Shown here piece by piece: positions 1 to 9,370 of a stretch of DNA of 19,634 nucleotides (the stretch's first letter is position 1; each line of letters starts with the position of its first letter). The stretch covers positions 169,781 to 189,414 of the forward strand of contig JAMYWO010000057.1 of the NCBI GenBank assembly GCA_024220525.1, in the 5' to 3' direction. The notes beneath the pieces were generated by a model, which did no database searches, had not been told where the DNA came from, and was given only the letters and a program-made list of their open reading frames with translations. This DNA is from Cochliopodium minus (Eukaryota; Discosea; Himatismenida; Cochliopodiidae). Both the position numbers and the translations under genes were made by a program.

Positions 1-313
1 AAACCTCAATCAAGAATTCTCAAAAGGAATACCAAAAAGCAGGCTTAGAAGGAGGTTCGTAGATAAAAATGTTTTGTATAATTTTTAATTTATTATTTCT
101 CAAAAAAAAGTAAAAAAGATACATATTTTTAATACTTTGCGTCAAACCAAACAAATTGGACTTAAAAAAGAAGATGTTGAAGATCATTCTATTTCTTTCC
201 TTGAGGATAAGGAATTACCTATGGATTCTTACATTGTTACTGATAATGTTGCTGCATTTGGCCCTACTTTTTCTTTTAACAACATTGCTCATTTTTTGGA
301 TGATAAACTTTAG
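1..313 (+). CDS. 3' end of an unrecognised gene (two exons, partial)
   Basis: Two exons read through in one frame. The first is bases 2–58, the second 119–313, ending in TAG at 311–313. The 60-nt intron between them (59–118) starts with GTAGAT and ends in AAAG, and it joins in phase 0. The predicted C-terminal tail is 83 residues. It starts basic (PKSRLRRRF) and becomes acidic (KKEDVEDHSISFLEDKELP), ending in FSFNNIAHFLDDKL. Composition is typical of coding sequence and unlike the flanking AT-rich spacer. I do not recognise the family, and most of the gene lies left of the window. It converges with the SAPS gene. An alternative acceptor at 109–110 would change the phase and is less likely. 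Confidence 0.6.
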
Positions 314-879
314 ATGATTTCAGATCCATCAAATTAAAATCATTAATCATTTATAAAATAATTTTAATCCGAATTCTCAATACAATTATTTAAACCTTAG
401 TGTAAAACCAAATACAACACTTTTAATTTTACTAAGAAGAGAATTTCTTCTTCCACAACACTATTTAATCAGAATATTTTTGAAGTAATTCCGATTATCC
501 AAAATATCAATATAAAAAAAAATGAAAATAAAAATAAGAAAAATCAAATGAAAAATTAAATGAAAAATTTCTTGTATTTTTTTTTTTACCTTAAAATGTT
601 CTGATACGATCCTTTTCCATGATCACTTTGAGGATGTTTTCTTTGGTGATTCCTTGGGCCAATTTACTTGTACTTTTTTTTTGATAGAAAATAATAGTCA
701 AAAATAAAAATTGAGGTTATCCTTCTCAAAGTATTTCTTAAAAAGTTTGACTCCAATTTATATTTTATTGTTTTTTTTTATTTATAAATTTTTTCGAAAA
801 ATAACTTTTTTTTTATTCAACATTTTGTATGCTGATAAAAATTAAAAAAAAATTTTGTCGACAAAAGGGTTGATTATGA
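314..879. other. Convergent intergenic spacer
   Basis: A 566-base AT-rich stretch between the end of the left-edge gene and the stop codon of the minus-strand SAPS gene. It holds long A and T runs and, on the minus strand, an AATAAA at about 763–768 that could serve as the SAPS polyadenylation signal. Its only coding-like content is the minus-strand fragment around 591–674 and a weaker one near 700–755, listed separately. Nothing else is supported here. Confidence 0.5.
591..672 (-). other. Short coding-like fragment, possible terminal exon or remnant
   Basis: On the minus strand a frame preceded by an AG at 674–673 reads TSKLAQGITKENILK and continues VIMEKDRIRTF, ending in TAA at 593–591. 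It looks like a helical protein segment and stands out from the AT-rich surroundings. About 40 bases upstream, another minus-strand frame reads KLFKKYFEKDNLNF near 755–705. I cannot connect either to the SAPS gene, whose last exon ends in TGA without a usable donor, nor to a start codon of its own. It may be an exon joined by an unusual site, a gene remnant or chance. The opposite strand is also open over part of this stretch. Confidence 0.25.
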
Positions 880-3800
880 TCATTTCTTGAGAAGGATGAA
901 AGGAAGCAAAGTGCTCTGAGAGAACTGGATCCAATCGCTGTTTCTAATCTCCTCCAAAACTTCATCGGGGAAATAAAGTTTTTTTAACAAAGCATCTCCC
1001 ACTTTGATTGATATTTTAAGGAGATGATCCATAAAACCAGCTTTGGGAACAGGGTAAACCAAATTCTTGACCTCTTCTATAGATTCTTTGGCGTAATACT
1101 TACTGAAAGAATCCATTATTTTTTGGTGAAATTTATATTTGACAAAAAGAAGTGTGAGCGTTACGTTGTAAACCTTGTTTCCACCACAAATCATTCCTAA
1201 AAAAAAAAAAAAATTAAAAATTAAAAATTAAAAAATAAACAATCAAAATATTTTATGTATAAATAAATAAAATTTACTCATGAGAACAGAGTAAACAAGG
1301 TTGTGGATCATGCTGTTCCAAATGAACTCAAAGAAAAAGTCTAAAAAGACGAAAAAGAGCTCGTGATCATGAATGGCTTCAATGATAGCAGAATTTTGGG
1401 ATAACAAAAGGGAAGAAAAAAGCTCCAAGAAACGATAACACTTGACATTGAGCTTTCTGTTCTTAAGACAACTGAAGAGAACTTCTTTAAATCCGCCGAA
1501 AAACTCGTCCGAAGTGAAAATTTTGAGGAGAAGAGGATGAGGAGTCTTGGGATGAATCTTTCCGTTCTCGATCTCGTCGTAGGTCGGCTGGAGCTTGAGG
1601 AAAATGAGTTCGAACAGCTCTATGAAGATGCTGTACTGTTCCTCGTAGAGTTGGCTTACGAGGTACTTGATGCTGTCTCTCCCCATTATCTCGATGAAAT
1701 CATTGGGATCTATCTTGTTGTTTTGAATCAAACCGATCAACTATTGGTTTAAATTTGAAAATTAGAAAAATATAGGGAGACTTGTAATTTTAAATAATTT
1801 TTTTAAAAAAATATTTTAGAATATGTAATCTTTTTGAACCAAAGTTTTCGGTATAAAAAGAATATGTACAAACAAATTTAAAGAAAACTAATTAAAAATG
1901 ATTATTGATTGAAAAAAAAATTGTAATAAATAACGAGAAAGTCAAAGGAAAATAAATGAAAAGTTCACAGTAAAAAAACAAAAAAGAAATGAAAAAAAAA
2001 GGTAATTTTACAAAATTGATTAAAACATAGGCAGAACAAGTATCCTTGTTTTTGAGTTGGTCTTGAATTTGATCAATGATTTTGGTGGCTAATTGAGGAA
2101 AAGAAGCCAAAAACCCGTGGTCATGGGAAGTGATCTCACTCAACAACTCGATGATGGGAGGCAAAGAGATGAGGCGCAAGATGTTGGACATGATGTGGGA
2201 GTTGGGTTTTTTCAACTCGATTTGAAATTCGATAAACTTTGATTGCACGACTGCAGACAAGATGCATTTGTAATAATATAATGTTGCTCCGTCCTTTTCT
2301 GTTCAATTATTAAAGAATAAAAAAATTAAAATGAAATTTACAAAAGAAAAAAAATAGATTTTGAAGGTAAAAAAAAAAATCATGTTCAAGAATTCAATTT
2401 AAAAAAACCGTTATGTGAAAATACAACAAAAAAAAAAATTGATCAATTTTTTTGTGATAAATTAAAAATATAGAAAGAATTTACCATCAACAATCATAGG
2501 ATCTTTTTTGAGGTAAGAAAAAAGATAAGCAGACAAATTTCTGTCGTTCACAATGGTGTCCAAAATGTCATCAAAATCTTTGTTGCAGATGACGTCACAA
2601 ATGTAGTCCTTGACAGAGATGAGGTTCATGTACTCATAGTCCTTCTTAGAAGAGGGAACATAAACAATCTCATCCCTAGAAAAAATGAAGAAAAGCATTT
2701 TCTTGATGACTGCAGAGTCGGTCATGTATGTGTAGAGTGATTCGTTGTCGTAGTTGGACAAGCAGTTCCTCATGCTCTCTTTAGAGACCATGTTGATCAC
2801 GTCGAGGAACTTTGCGTTCTTGAAGTGAATGGAGTACAGAGAAAAAGTGGCCAAAGTTTCTTGAACTTTAAAAGAAAAAATTTAATTTAAAAAACGAGAT
2901 TGAGATTAAAAACGAAGAATAAAAAAATGATTATTAAATTAAGAAATAAAATATAAAATTTAAAATATTTTGTTATAAATCTTATATATAGATAAGATGA
3001 TTATAAAATTTAATGATTTTTTTTTAAATGCATATCATATTAGTTTTAAATATTTTACCTTCATCCACTGGAGGCTTTTTTTCCACGGGAGTGGTCTTTG
3101 GTGATTTGTTATTGATTTCAGAAGTGGATTTTTTGCCGATAGACTCACCACACTTGCAAACCTTGCTATTGATGGGATTGAGAGCTCCACAAGCTTTGCA
3201 CTTCTTTCGTTGGACGACTTTACGAATGATCTTTTTGATGATGGTCTTCTTTTTCTTTTCGGGCTCTTGAGTTAAAATCCCCTCATCTTTGGGAACGATC
3301 CCATTCTCCTTTCCGCTGTTCTTGATTTTGATGATCGATTCGAGCTCTTCTTTGTTGAGATCCTTGGGAATGTTGTTGATTTCTTTGATGTTGATGGTTT
3401 TATCATCCTTTCCAAGGTCACTATCGTTGATGATGGTATTGTTCATTTCGATGATGGGCATATCGATCTCTTTATTTACAATCACAGGCGAGTGTTCCTC
3501 CTTATTAGTTTTAGGAGGGGTTGTTGGTTCATCGATAGTGTAGATCCCATTGAAGATTTCATCCAAATTATCGAAATTAGGCGATTGATTCTCTTGCGAT
3601 TCTTTTACTATTTCTTCTTTCGGTTTTTCTTTGCTTTTGTTGTCTTTATTTTCTTTGAGATCCTTATCCATTGTGGAAATGATCATATCTTGGAGAACCT
3701 TGAGACCACCATCCTTTCCTCCTGTCTTTGGTTGCTCGGTTTTATTATTCACAATCTCTTTATCTTTCTTGGCTTTGAAATCAAAAACCATAGAAAGGAT

Positions 3801-5768
3801 ATCTTGCATGATCAAATCCTCATGATCAGGTATTGTATATTTCTTGTTGCTATTCAAAGGAGCAGATTTGACCTCCAAAATTTCCTCCTCCTCTCTTACA
3901 GATTCTATAATTTTAATTTTCTCAGGAATTTCTTTTTTGTTGGAATTATGATTCTCCAAAGAAATTTCTTGTTTCTCTATTATTTTTTCGGTGGATGTAG
4001 AATTATTCTTCCTCACTTCCTCCAAAACGATCTTCTTCTGAGTGGGCGAAGAAATTTCGGTCTTCTTAGTTTCCTCAATCAATTTTCTCGTGGTGGGTGA
4101 TTCCACCTTCTTGGTTTCTTCAATCAGAATCTTATTAGTGGAGGGTTTCTTCTCTATTCTTACCTCTTCTAGGATGATCTTCTTTGATGGAGAACTTTCC
4201 CTCTTGGTTTCTTCTTCGAGGATGATCTTCTTGGTGGTGGGAGAATCTACATTCTTGATTTCTTCTATGAATTTTCTCGTGGTGGGTGATTCCACCTTCT
4301 TGGTTTCTTCAATCAGAATCTTGTTAGTGGAGGGTTTTTTTTCTATTCTGATCTCCTCAAGGATGATTTTCTTTGGTGGAGAATCAATCTTCTTCTCTTC
4401 TTCGAGTATGATCTTCCTTTGGGTAGAAGGTGATTCAATCTTCTTTGTTTCCTCAAGAATGATTTTATTGGGTGCCTTCTCCACCTTTTTTGTCACTTCC
4501 TCAAGTATGATTTTTCTTTGTGTATTAGGTGAATCAACCTTCTTTGTTTCTTCGAGGATAATTTTCCTTTGTGTATTAGGTGATTCGACCTTCTTTGTTT
4601 CTTCGAGGATGATTTTCTTCGGAATATTCTTCTCTATTGGATTATTGTTCGATTCATTAATCTTCTCATTCTTTTTATTTGTGGTATCATGATTAAATGT
4701 GTTGTTTTTTTCTACAATAAAATTGATGGGCAAAATACCAGTACCCCTTTCTTTGCTCCTGGTAACAAATGATCTCTGGATGGGTTGAGTTTCCTTGTTA
4801 TTGGAATTATTATTATCCTTGTTGAGGAGATTTCTAAATTGGGAGGGTGTAACAACACTTTCCTGGAAATCATTGTTCATATTACGAATACTTCTTCTGA
4901 TATCGCTGACAGCTCTGACAGGACTGGATTTATCAATAGTATCGTTATCATCCACTTTCTTATCTACAACTCTTAAATTGCTTCTCAATTTCTGCAAGAG
5001 TTCATTAGGAGTTTCTTTATCTTCCACCCTGGGTTGATTATTGGGTGAGGAACTTCTTAATCTAGGAGATAATAACAATTCTGGAGGAGAAGTATTGTTT
5101 AGGTTTGGCATGTTTTGGAGAGATTGCGTAGTCACTCCTATCTTTTTCCAATCTTGTTTATTGTCTTTCATATCTTGTTTATTATCTTTATTATCATTAT
5201 TGTGATCAATCAAAGATAAATTCAACGGGGATCCTAATGTCTTTGATTTTCTGCTCAAATTCCTCGTTGATAAATCTCTTTCTGTATTCATATTATCTTG
5301 TTTATGTGCCCCATTTTTTGGAGGATCTTTATCATCATTATTTATATTATTATTATTTATGTTGCCACTTCCATTCTTGGATTCTCCATTTTTAGAATCC
5401 CCATTTTTTAAATCATCATTGGCTTCATCCTCATTCTTTATTTCCCCAGGCAATTTGCTAGTGCTAGATGTCTTTTGCAATTTTGATCCCCTTTTTTTCT
5501 TTCTCTTTAATACAGATTCCTCTGATCCCTCTCTATCCAATTTTGAATCATTTTTGGGTCTTCTTTTCATCAATTTTTTATACAACTTTTTAATTTTCTT
5601 GGGATCTTTTTTGCTATATTTTTTATCATTATCTTGCAAATTTAAGAGTTTAGAATCTGTATTATATATCTCTCCATCAGATGATCGCTTATTTTCCATT
5701 CTATTGTCAAATAATAAATTATCAGAAGATAATACTTTCAAATCATCATAATCTTCTCTTTGAGACAT
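880..5768 (-). CDS. SAPS-domain protein (PP6/Sit4 regulatory subunit family) with N-terminal repeat region and zinc ribbon
   Basis: Exons, in order of translation: 5768–3059, 2865–2485, 2298–2012, 1740–1278, 1196–880 (TGA). All junctions are GT–AG and in phase, giving 1385 residues. Residues 1 to about 850 are Lys/Asn/Ser/Glu-rich and probably disordered, with repeats at about 383–590. Cys857, 860, 871 and 873 (C-x2-C-x10-C-x-C) form a small zinc ribbon like that of UPF0547 proteins. From about 905 to the end lies the SAPS helical domain. Seen matches include LATFSLYSIHF at its start, LQPTYDEIENG, FFEFIWNSMIHNLV and AGFMDHLLKI near the end, corresponding to conserved stretches of PP6R/Sap proteins. 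Such proteins bind and direct the Sit4/PP6 phosphatase. Usually the SAPS domain is N-terminal with a disordered tail after it; here the order is reversed. The join between exons 1 and 2 is inferred from phase. Exon 2 has an in-frame stop upstream and no suitable early ATG, which supports the join. The first acceptor could instead be 6 nt further in. Confidence 0.85.
4000..4620 (-). repeat. Tandem protein-coding repeats (KIILEETKKVESPxTxR type)
   Basis: Within the first SAPS-gene exon, about a dozen degenerate copies of a roughly 15–19-residue unit follow each other (residues about 383–590). The core is [K/R]-I-[I/L]-[L/I]-E-E followed by a charged stretch and S-P. The units alternate basic and acidic residues and nearly all carry an SP dipeptide, a minimal site for proline-directed kinases. 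This is probably a disordered or single-helix spacer under phosphorylation control; that is inference. A higher-order duplication inside the array is reported separately. Confidence 0.85.
4081..4379 (-). repeat. Recent internal duplication in the repeat array (period 189 bp)
   Basis: The stretch starting at 4081 (AATTTTCTCGTGGTGGGTGA) recurs starting at 4270 and stays nearly identical for about 110 bases, with only scattered changes. The offset of 189 bp is 63 codons. The protein in both copies reads RIEKKPSTNKILIEETKK and continues VESPTTRK. The high nucleotide identity compared with the other units points to recent duplication of a multi-unit block. Confidence 0.85.
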
Positions 5769-5840
5769 TTGAGTTATGAGTTGAAAATAGAAATTTTATA
5801 ATTTTTGAATTAAGAAAAATATAAATTATATCTTTTCAGG

Positions 5841-5860
5841 ATTCAAATTTTTTTTATTTA
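5841..5860 (-). promoter_or_regulatory. A-tract/TTG candidate start element upstream of SAPS gene
   Basis: Minus-strand TAAATAAAAAAAATTTGAAT lies about 75–90 bases upstream of the SAPS start codon. It resembles the A-tract followed by TTG found just ahead of four other start codons in the window. The longer distance would mean a longer 5' leader. Weakest of the five copies. Confidence 0.3.
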
Positions 5861-5976
5861 TTTCAAATAAAAAATAATTTTCCAAATCCAATAAAACGAA
5901 ATATTAAGACTGAAAGAAAATTAAATCAAGATAAACATAGTTGTCAAATATAATCATTGATTTTATTATATTTTTT

Positions 5977-8900
5977 TTATTTTTTTTGAAAAAGTAAAAT
6001 TTGTGCACGATTATGAATTTGAGATAAATGATTCAAAACTTCTTCGAGAGATTTGACCAAATCCTTCTTTTTCTCAGAATCAGAAATCATCTTTAAATTT
6101 TCGAGATTTTCCACAAAAGTGAGGAAAAGAGAGTTGAGATCTTTAGAAAGGACAATTTCTTGTTGGACGACAGTTTCTTTGTAATCTTGAATGACACAGA
6201 TTTCATCCAAGAACTTTTTCATCCTTGGAATGTTTTCAATGATGAAAGGATTCAATGCAATGAGCCACCTTTCTTTCTCACCAAACTCTGTGAGATTGGC
6301 AAAAGACTGGAATATCTTGGCAATGAGGGTTAATCTTCTTTTAGCTTCGTTTTGAACGTGAATGGGATAGAGGCCAAAAAGTTTGGGGTTGAGAAGAGCA
6401 GGGCAGATCAATCTTAAAAAGAAAAAAGAACTTACAACAGAATAGCGTACTTCTGGAGAATCTGGGAATTTTTTGAGGACCATTTTTTGGAGATTATTAT
6501 ACAATAACTTTAAGGTGGAAGGGATATTTACAACAGATTCTTCCAACAAACACAAAAGTTTTTTGATGATTTCCAGAATTCTCACTTTGTTTTGTTGTAT
6601 TATTTTCTCTTTTTCGATATTGATGTTGTTGGTGTTTTTGATGATGATTTTGGCGGGATCAAGTTCTATGGAATCAGAGGTGGTAATAATGAATCTGGTG
6701 ACGGATCCTATCGTCTTCTCAAGGTATTCTAAAGCAACAAATTGTTGAAAATAATCTATAGATTTTGAAGCTAAGCTGTTCATTCTGAAAATAGTCTCGG
6801 GAGTAGCTAATATTTAAAGTGCATTAGACTAATTTAAATAAATTAATGCAATTCGGATTTTTTTTTTACATGTTCTCAAAATCTCTCTTGCAGAAAGGGT
6901 ATTCAAAAGTTGATGAGTTTGGCCGTGCGCATACGAGATGTTAACGACTATCTCAGCGAGAGAGGACAAGTTGACTTCTTTCATGTCAGCCAACATTTGT
7001 ACCAACTGATATTTATTTTCTTGAATGACTTTGTCAAATTCTTGGTACCATTTGGTAGGTAACAAAATTGTTTTCTTTTATGAAGATTAGAATTAATCAA
7101 AACAAAAAAAGAAAAAAGAGATTATCTTACAGTATATTTGATTGTCAATTTAATGGAACCAAACTCTTTGCTGTTATTTCTGGGAGAAAGAATATTCATC
7201 GTAGGAGAAAGAGTCCCAGCAGAAGTCCTGCTGGACAAAGCAGAATTATAAGTAGTGGGCAAGTTGTCCAATTTTAAATTGAAAGACTTTTTTTCTTCGC
7301 TTTTTCTTTCAAATGTTTTCTTTTCTGTCAAATTAATTTGGGGGACACTCTTACTTTCTTCGAGACTATCCGTAGATTCCTCACTGATGACAGAGAGCTT
7401 CTTTTTATCCAAGTTTGTTTCACTGTTTCTATCTTCTCTGGGTTCTATCTTGAAACTTTTAAAATCTTCAAGGCTTTTGGAAGTGGAATTTTCTTGGTTA
7501 TCATAAGAATGCACCGTTTTTTTTTTGATGGGTTTTTTATTAGGAGAAATCTTGGGTATTTCCTTTCTTGGAGAAAGAAAGTTATTGAGAAAGCTAGACT
7601 TTGTTCTAGGTGACATAGCATACGAATCTCTTGCTGATTTCGAACCGCTGATGTCCAAATCATCGTAACTAGTAGAGGGTCTTACTGTTTGCGGACCGGA
7701 AGTATAGTTCGAAAAAGATCCTCTCGTGTACTTTGGCTTGTCTTTAAGCAAGTACCACTTACATATACCAATGTCCTTCGCAATGTTCCCAAGATCTATT
7801 TCTAACATCCCCATGAAATTGTTGGAAAAGGGAGACTCTTTGTCGAATAGCTGGAACGTGACCACTTCGTTTTCAAATTTTAATTCAAACTCTATCTGCT
7901 CGTTCCAAATGAATACGTTCTTGTCGGTTGTAGCCAGTACATTAGTTTTCGTTGATTTTAATCCACATGAAATCTGGAGTGATTAAAACAATTAAATGAT
8001 TAAAATTGAAAACAGTTTTTTTTACTTTGAAAAATGGCTCGGTTGTGGTTCCATTATCTCTACATGGAAGATTTCTCGCTTCCATAATGATCATGGTCAG
8101 TTTAGTATCTGTTATTTTAACCTTGATGCAAACATCTCCACTGATGTTATATTTGGGAGGAGGATCCAATTTGAACCATTGTGAAGTGATTGAATATTGA
8201 TTTTTGAATTGGAGGATATTCTCACTATCCATTTGAAGATCTTGCAATGGAATATACAATTGTCCTATTCTCTTCTCTGATGAATGATTTTCATCCCATA
8301 TACTTATCGCTATAATCGATTCATCATCGAAGATTTCAAATTGAAAATCTTCATACCACAATGGCTTGTTTGTTTTTTCTACCACGGGACTTCTAGTTTG
8401 ATATCCCTCAACTTGCAATACACAATATGCACAACAATTGTTTGCTCCTTCTAAATCTTTACCTTCCAATACTATTTTGTACGATTAAAATAAATTATTA
8501 TATCATTTTTTTTTATGAACTTTTATTGTTTGAATTTATTTTCTTTAATATTTTTTATCATACCATTAATCTGAAGAGAATTATACAAACCACATTTTCC
8601 AATCTCATCTATCATGTATATATTCGCATTTCTTTTATTTGTGGAATCTTTCCTATTCAATTCGATCAATTTCTGATTCAACAATGATATCCACGATTCC
8701 ATCGATATTCTCGATAATGCACCCATTTCGAATTCCTTGACAGATACTGAAATAAACAAATTATTATTTTTTATATAAAAAATTTGAAGAAATTCTCCTC
8801 TCATATTAATAGACCTTGTAATGTATTTTTTAACCGAAACATAAATCTATTCTTCTTTTCCCCTATATTTATTGGTAATATTTTATTTGTTGATAATTTT

Positions 8901-9172
8901 TCGATAGATTCCCCAGTCTCTTTATTTATTTCCTCTGCCTTGTCATAACTCTTCAACAAGATTGTCATTTTTAATTGAGGAGAATTCTCATCTTTATAAA
9001 TCAATAGTCTTGAAGAATCAAATACAACCCTTTATTGTATTCCAAAATTATGATTTTTTTTTTTCTAAATTTGATACGTAATATTTCAAATAACATACCA
9101 TCTCTTTTTATATCCTTTTTTGTGAGATATATACAAGTATCCTTGTATATAAATATATCCTCTTCTTTTCAT
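5977..9172 (-). CDS. Ras GTPase-activating protein (PH–C2–C2–RasGAP)
   Basis: Exons: 9172–9099, 9029–8815, 8746–8564, 8471–8026, 7973–7131, 7074–6870, 6806–5977 (TAA). Every junction is GT–AG and in phase; total 931 residues. Introns are 52–92 nt. The ATG at 9172 is chosen because an in-frame TAA lies at 9193–9191 and the PH domain begins at once. PH, about 10–120: GYLYISHKKGYKKRW split by intron 1, closing helix with Trp115. C2A, about 155–275: starts VLEGKDLEGANN. C2B, about 278–400: starts LTMIIMEARNLP. A Ser-rich linker follows to about 570. RasGAP, about 580–870: the arginine finger is Arg663 in IFRMNSLASK and the FLR motif is at 785–787 in FFFLRLICPALLNPKLFGL. Both catalytic elements are intact, so it should speed GTP hydrolysis by Ras-type GTPases at membranes. 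The C2 loops lack some usual Asp ligands (NNCCAYC in place of SDPY), so Ca2+ binding is doubtful. Confidence 0.93.
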
Positions 9173-9173
9173 A

Positions 9174-9196
9174 CCTTCAATTTTTTTTTTTTATTA
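9174..9196 (-). promoter_or_regulatory. A-tract/TTGAAGG element immediately upstream of RasGAP ATG
   Basis: On the minus strand a run of A residues is followed by TTGAAGGTATG, where the last three bases are the start codon. The same sequence sits in mirror orientation at the polymerase end of this divergent region. A probable core promoter or transcript-start element. If transcription starts at it, the 5' leader is only a few bases long. Confidence 0.5.
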
Positions 9197-9340
9197 AATG
9201 AGGGAAAAACAAATGGATTCAATCAATTTGAATTGGTTTCATTAATTTTTAATTCTTTCTCAACTAAACAAAAGTTTTAATAATAATCACATTTTTTGAA
9301 CAATTATTTTTTTAGAAATAAAAACCGCCATTAATTAATA

Positions 9341-9366
9341 TAAATAAAAAAAAAAATTGAAGGTAT
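9341..9366 (+). promoter_or_regulatory. A-tract/TTGAAGGTAT element upstream of polymerase delta ATG
   Basis: TAAATA, then a run of A residues, then TTGAAGGTAT, ending 4 bases before the ATG at 9371. It matches the element ahead of the RasGAP start on the other strand and is similar to those at 13880 and 16650. Confidence 0.5.
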
Positions 9367-9370
9367 CATA

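Larger units (their letters stand above)
9173..9370. promoter_or_regulatory. Divergent promoter region between RasGAP and DNA polymerase delta
   Basis: These 198 bases separate two start codons facing away from each other and must hold the promoters of both genes. The region is very AT-rich. It contains ACCGCCATTAATTAATATAAATA near the polymerase side, including the only clear GC-rich core (CCGCC), and mirrored A-tract/TTGAAGGTAT sequences at both ends. Confidence 0.7.

Noticed and set aside
3028-4692. Long plus-strand open frames opposite the first SAPS exon, rich in Leu, Phe and Ser and looking like membrane proteins
   Set aside because: They mirror Lys/Glu/Asn-rich coding on the minus strand. 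Antisense of AAA/GAA codons gives Phe/Leu/Ser automatically. No splice sites or recognisable domain.
6413-6435. A 23-nt minus-strand stretch starting GTAAGT and ending TTTTTAAG inside the RasGAP domain, resembling an intron
   Set aside because: It encodes the conserved VVSSFFFLR stretch needed by the family, would shift the frame if removed, and is less than half the length of the shortest intron in the window.
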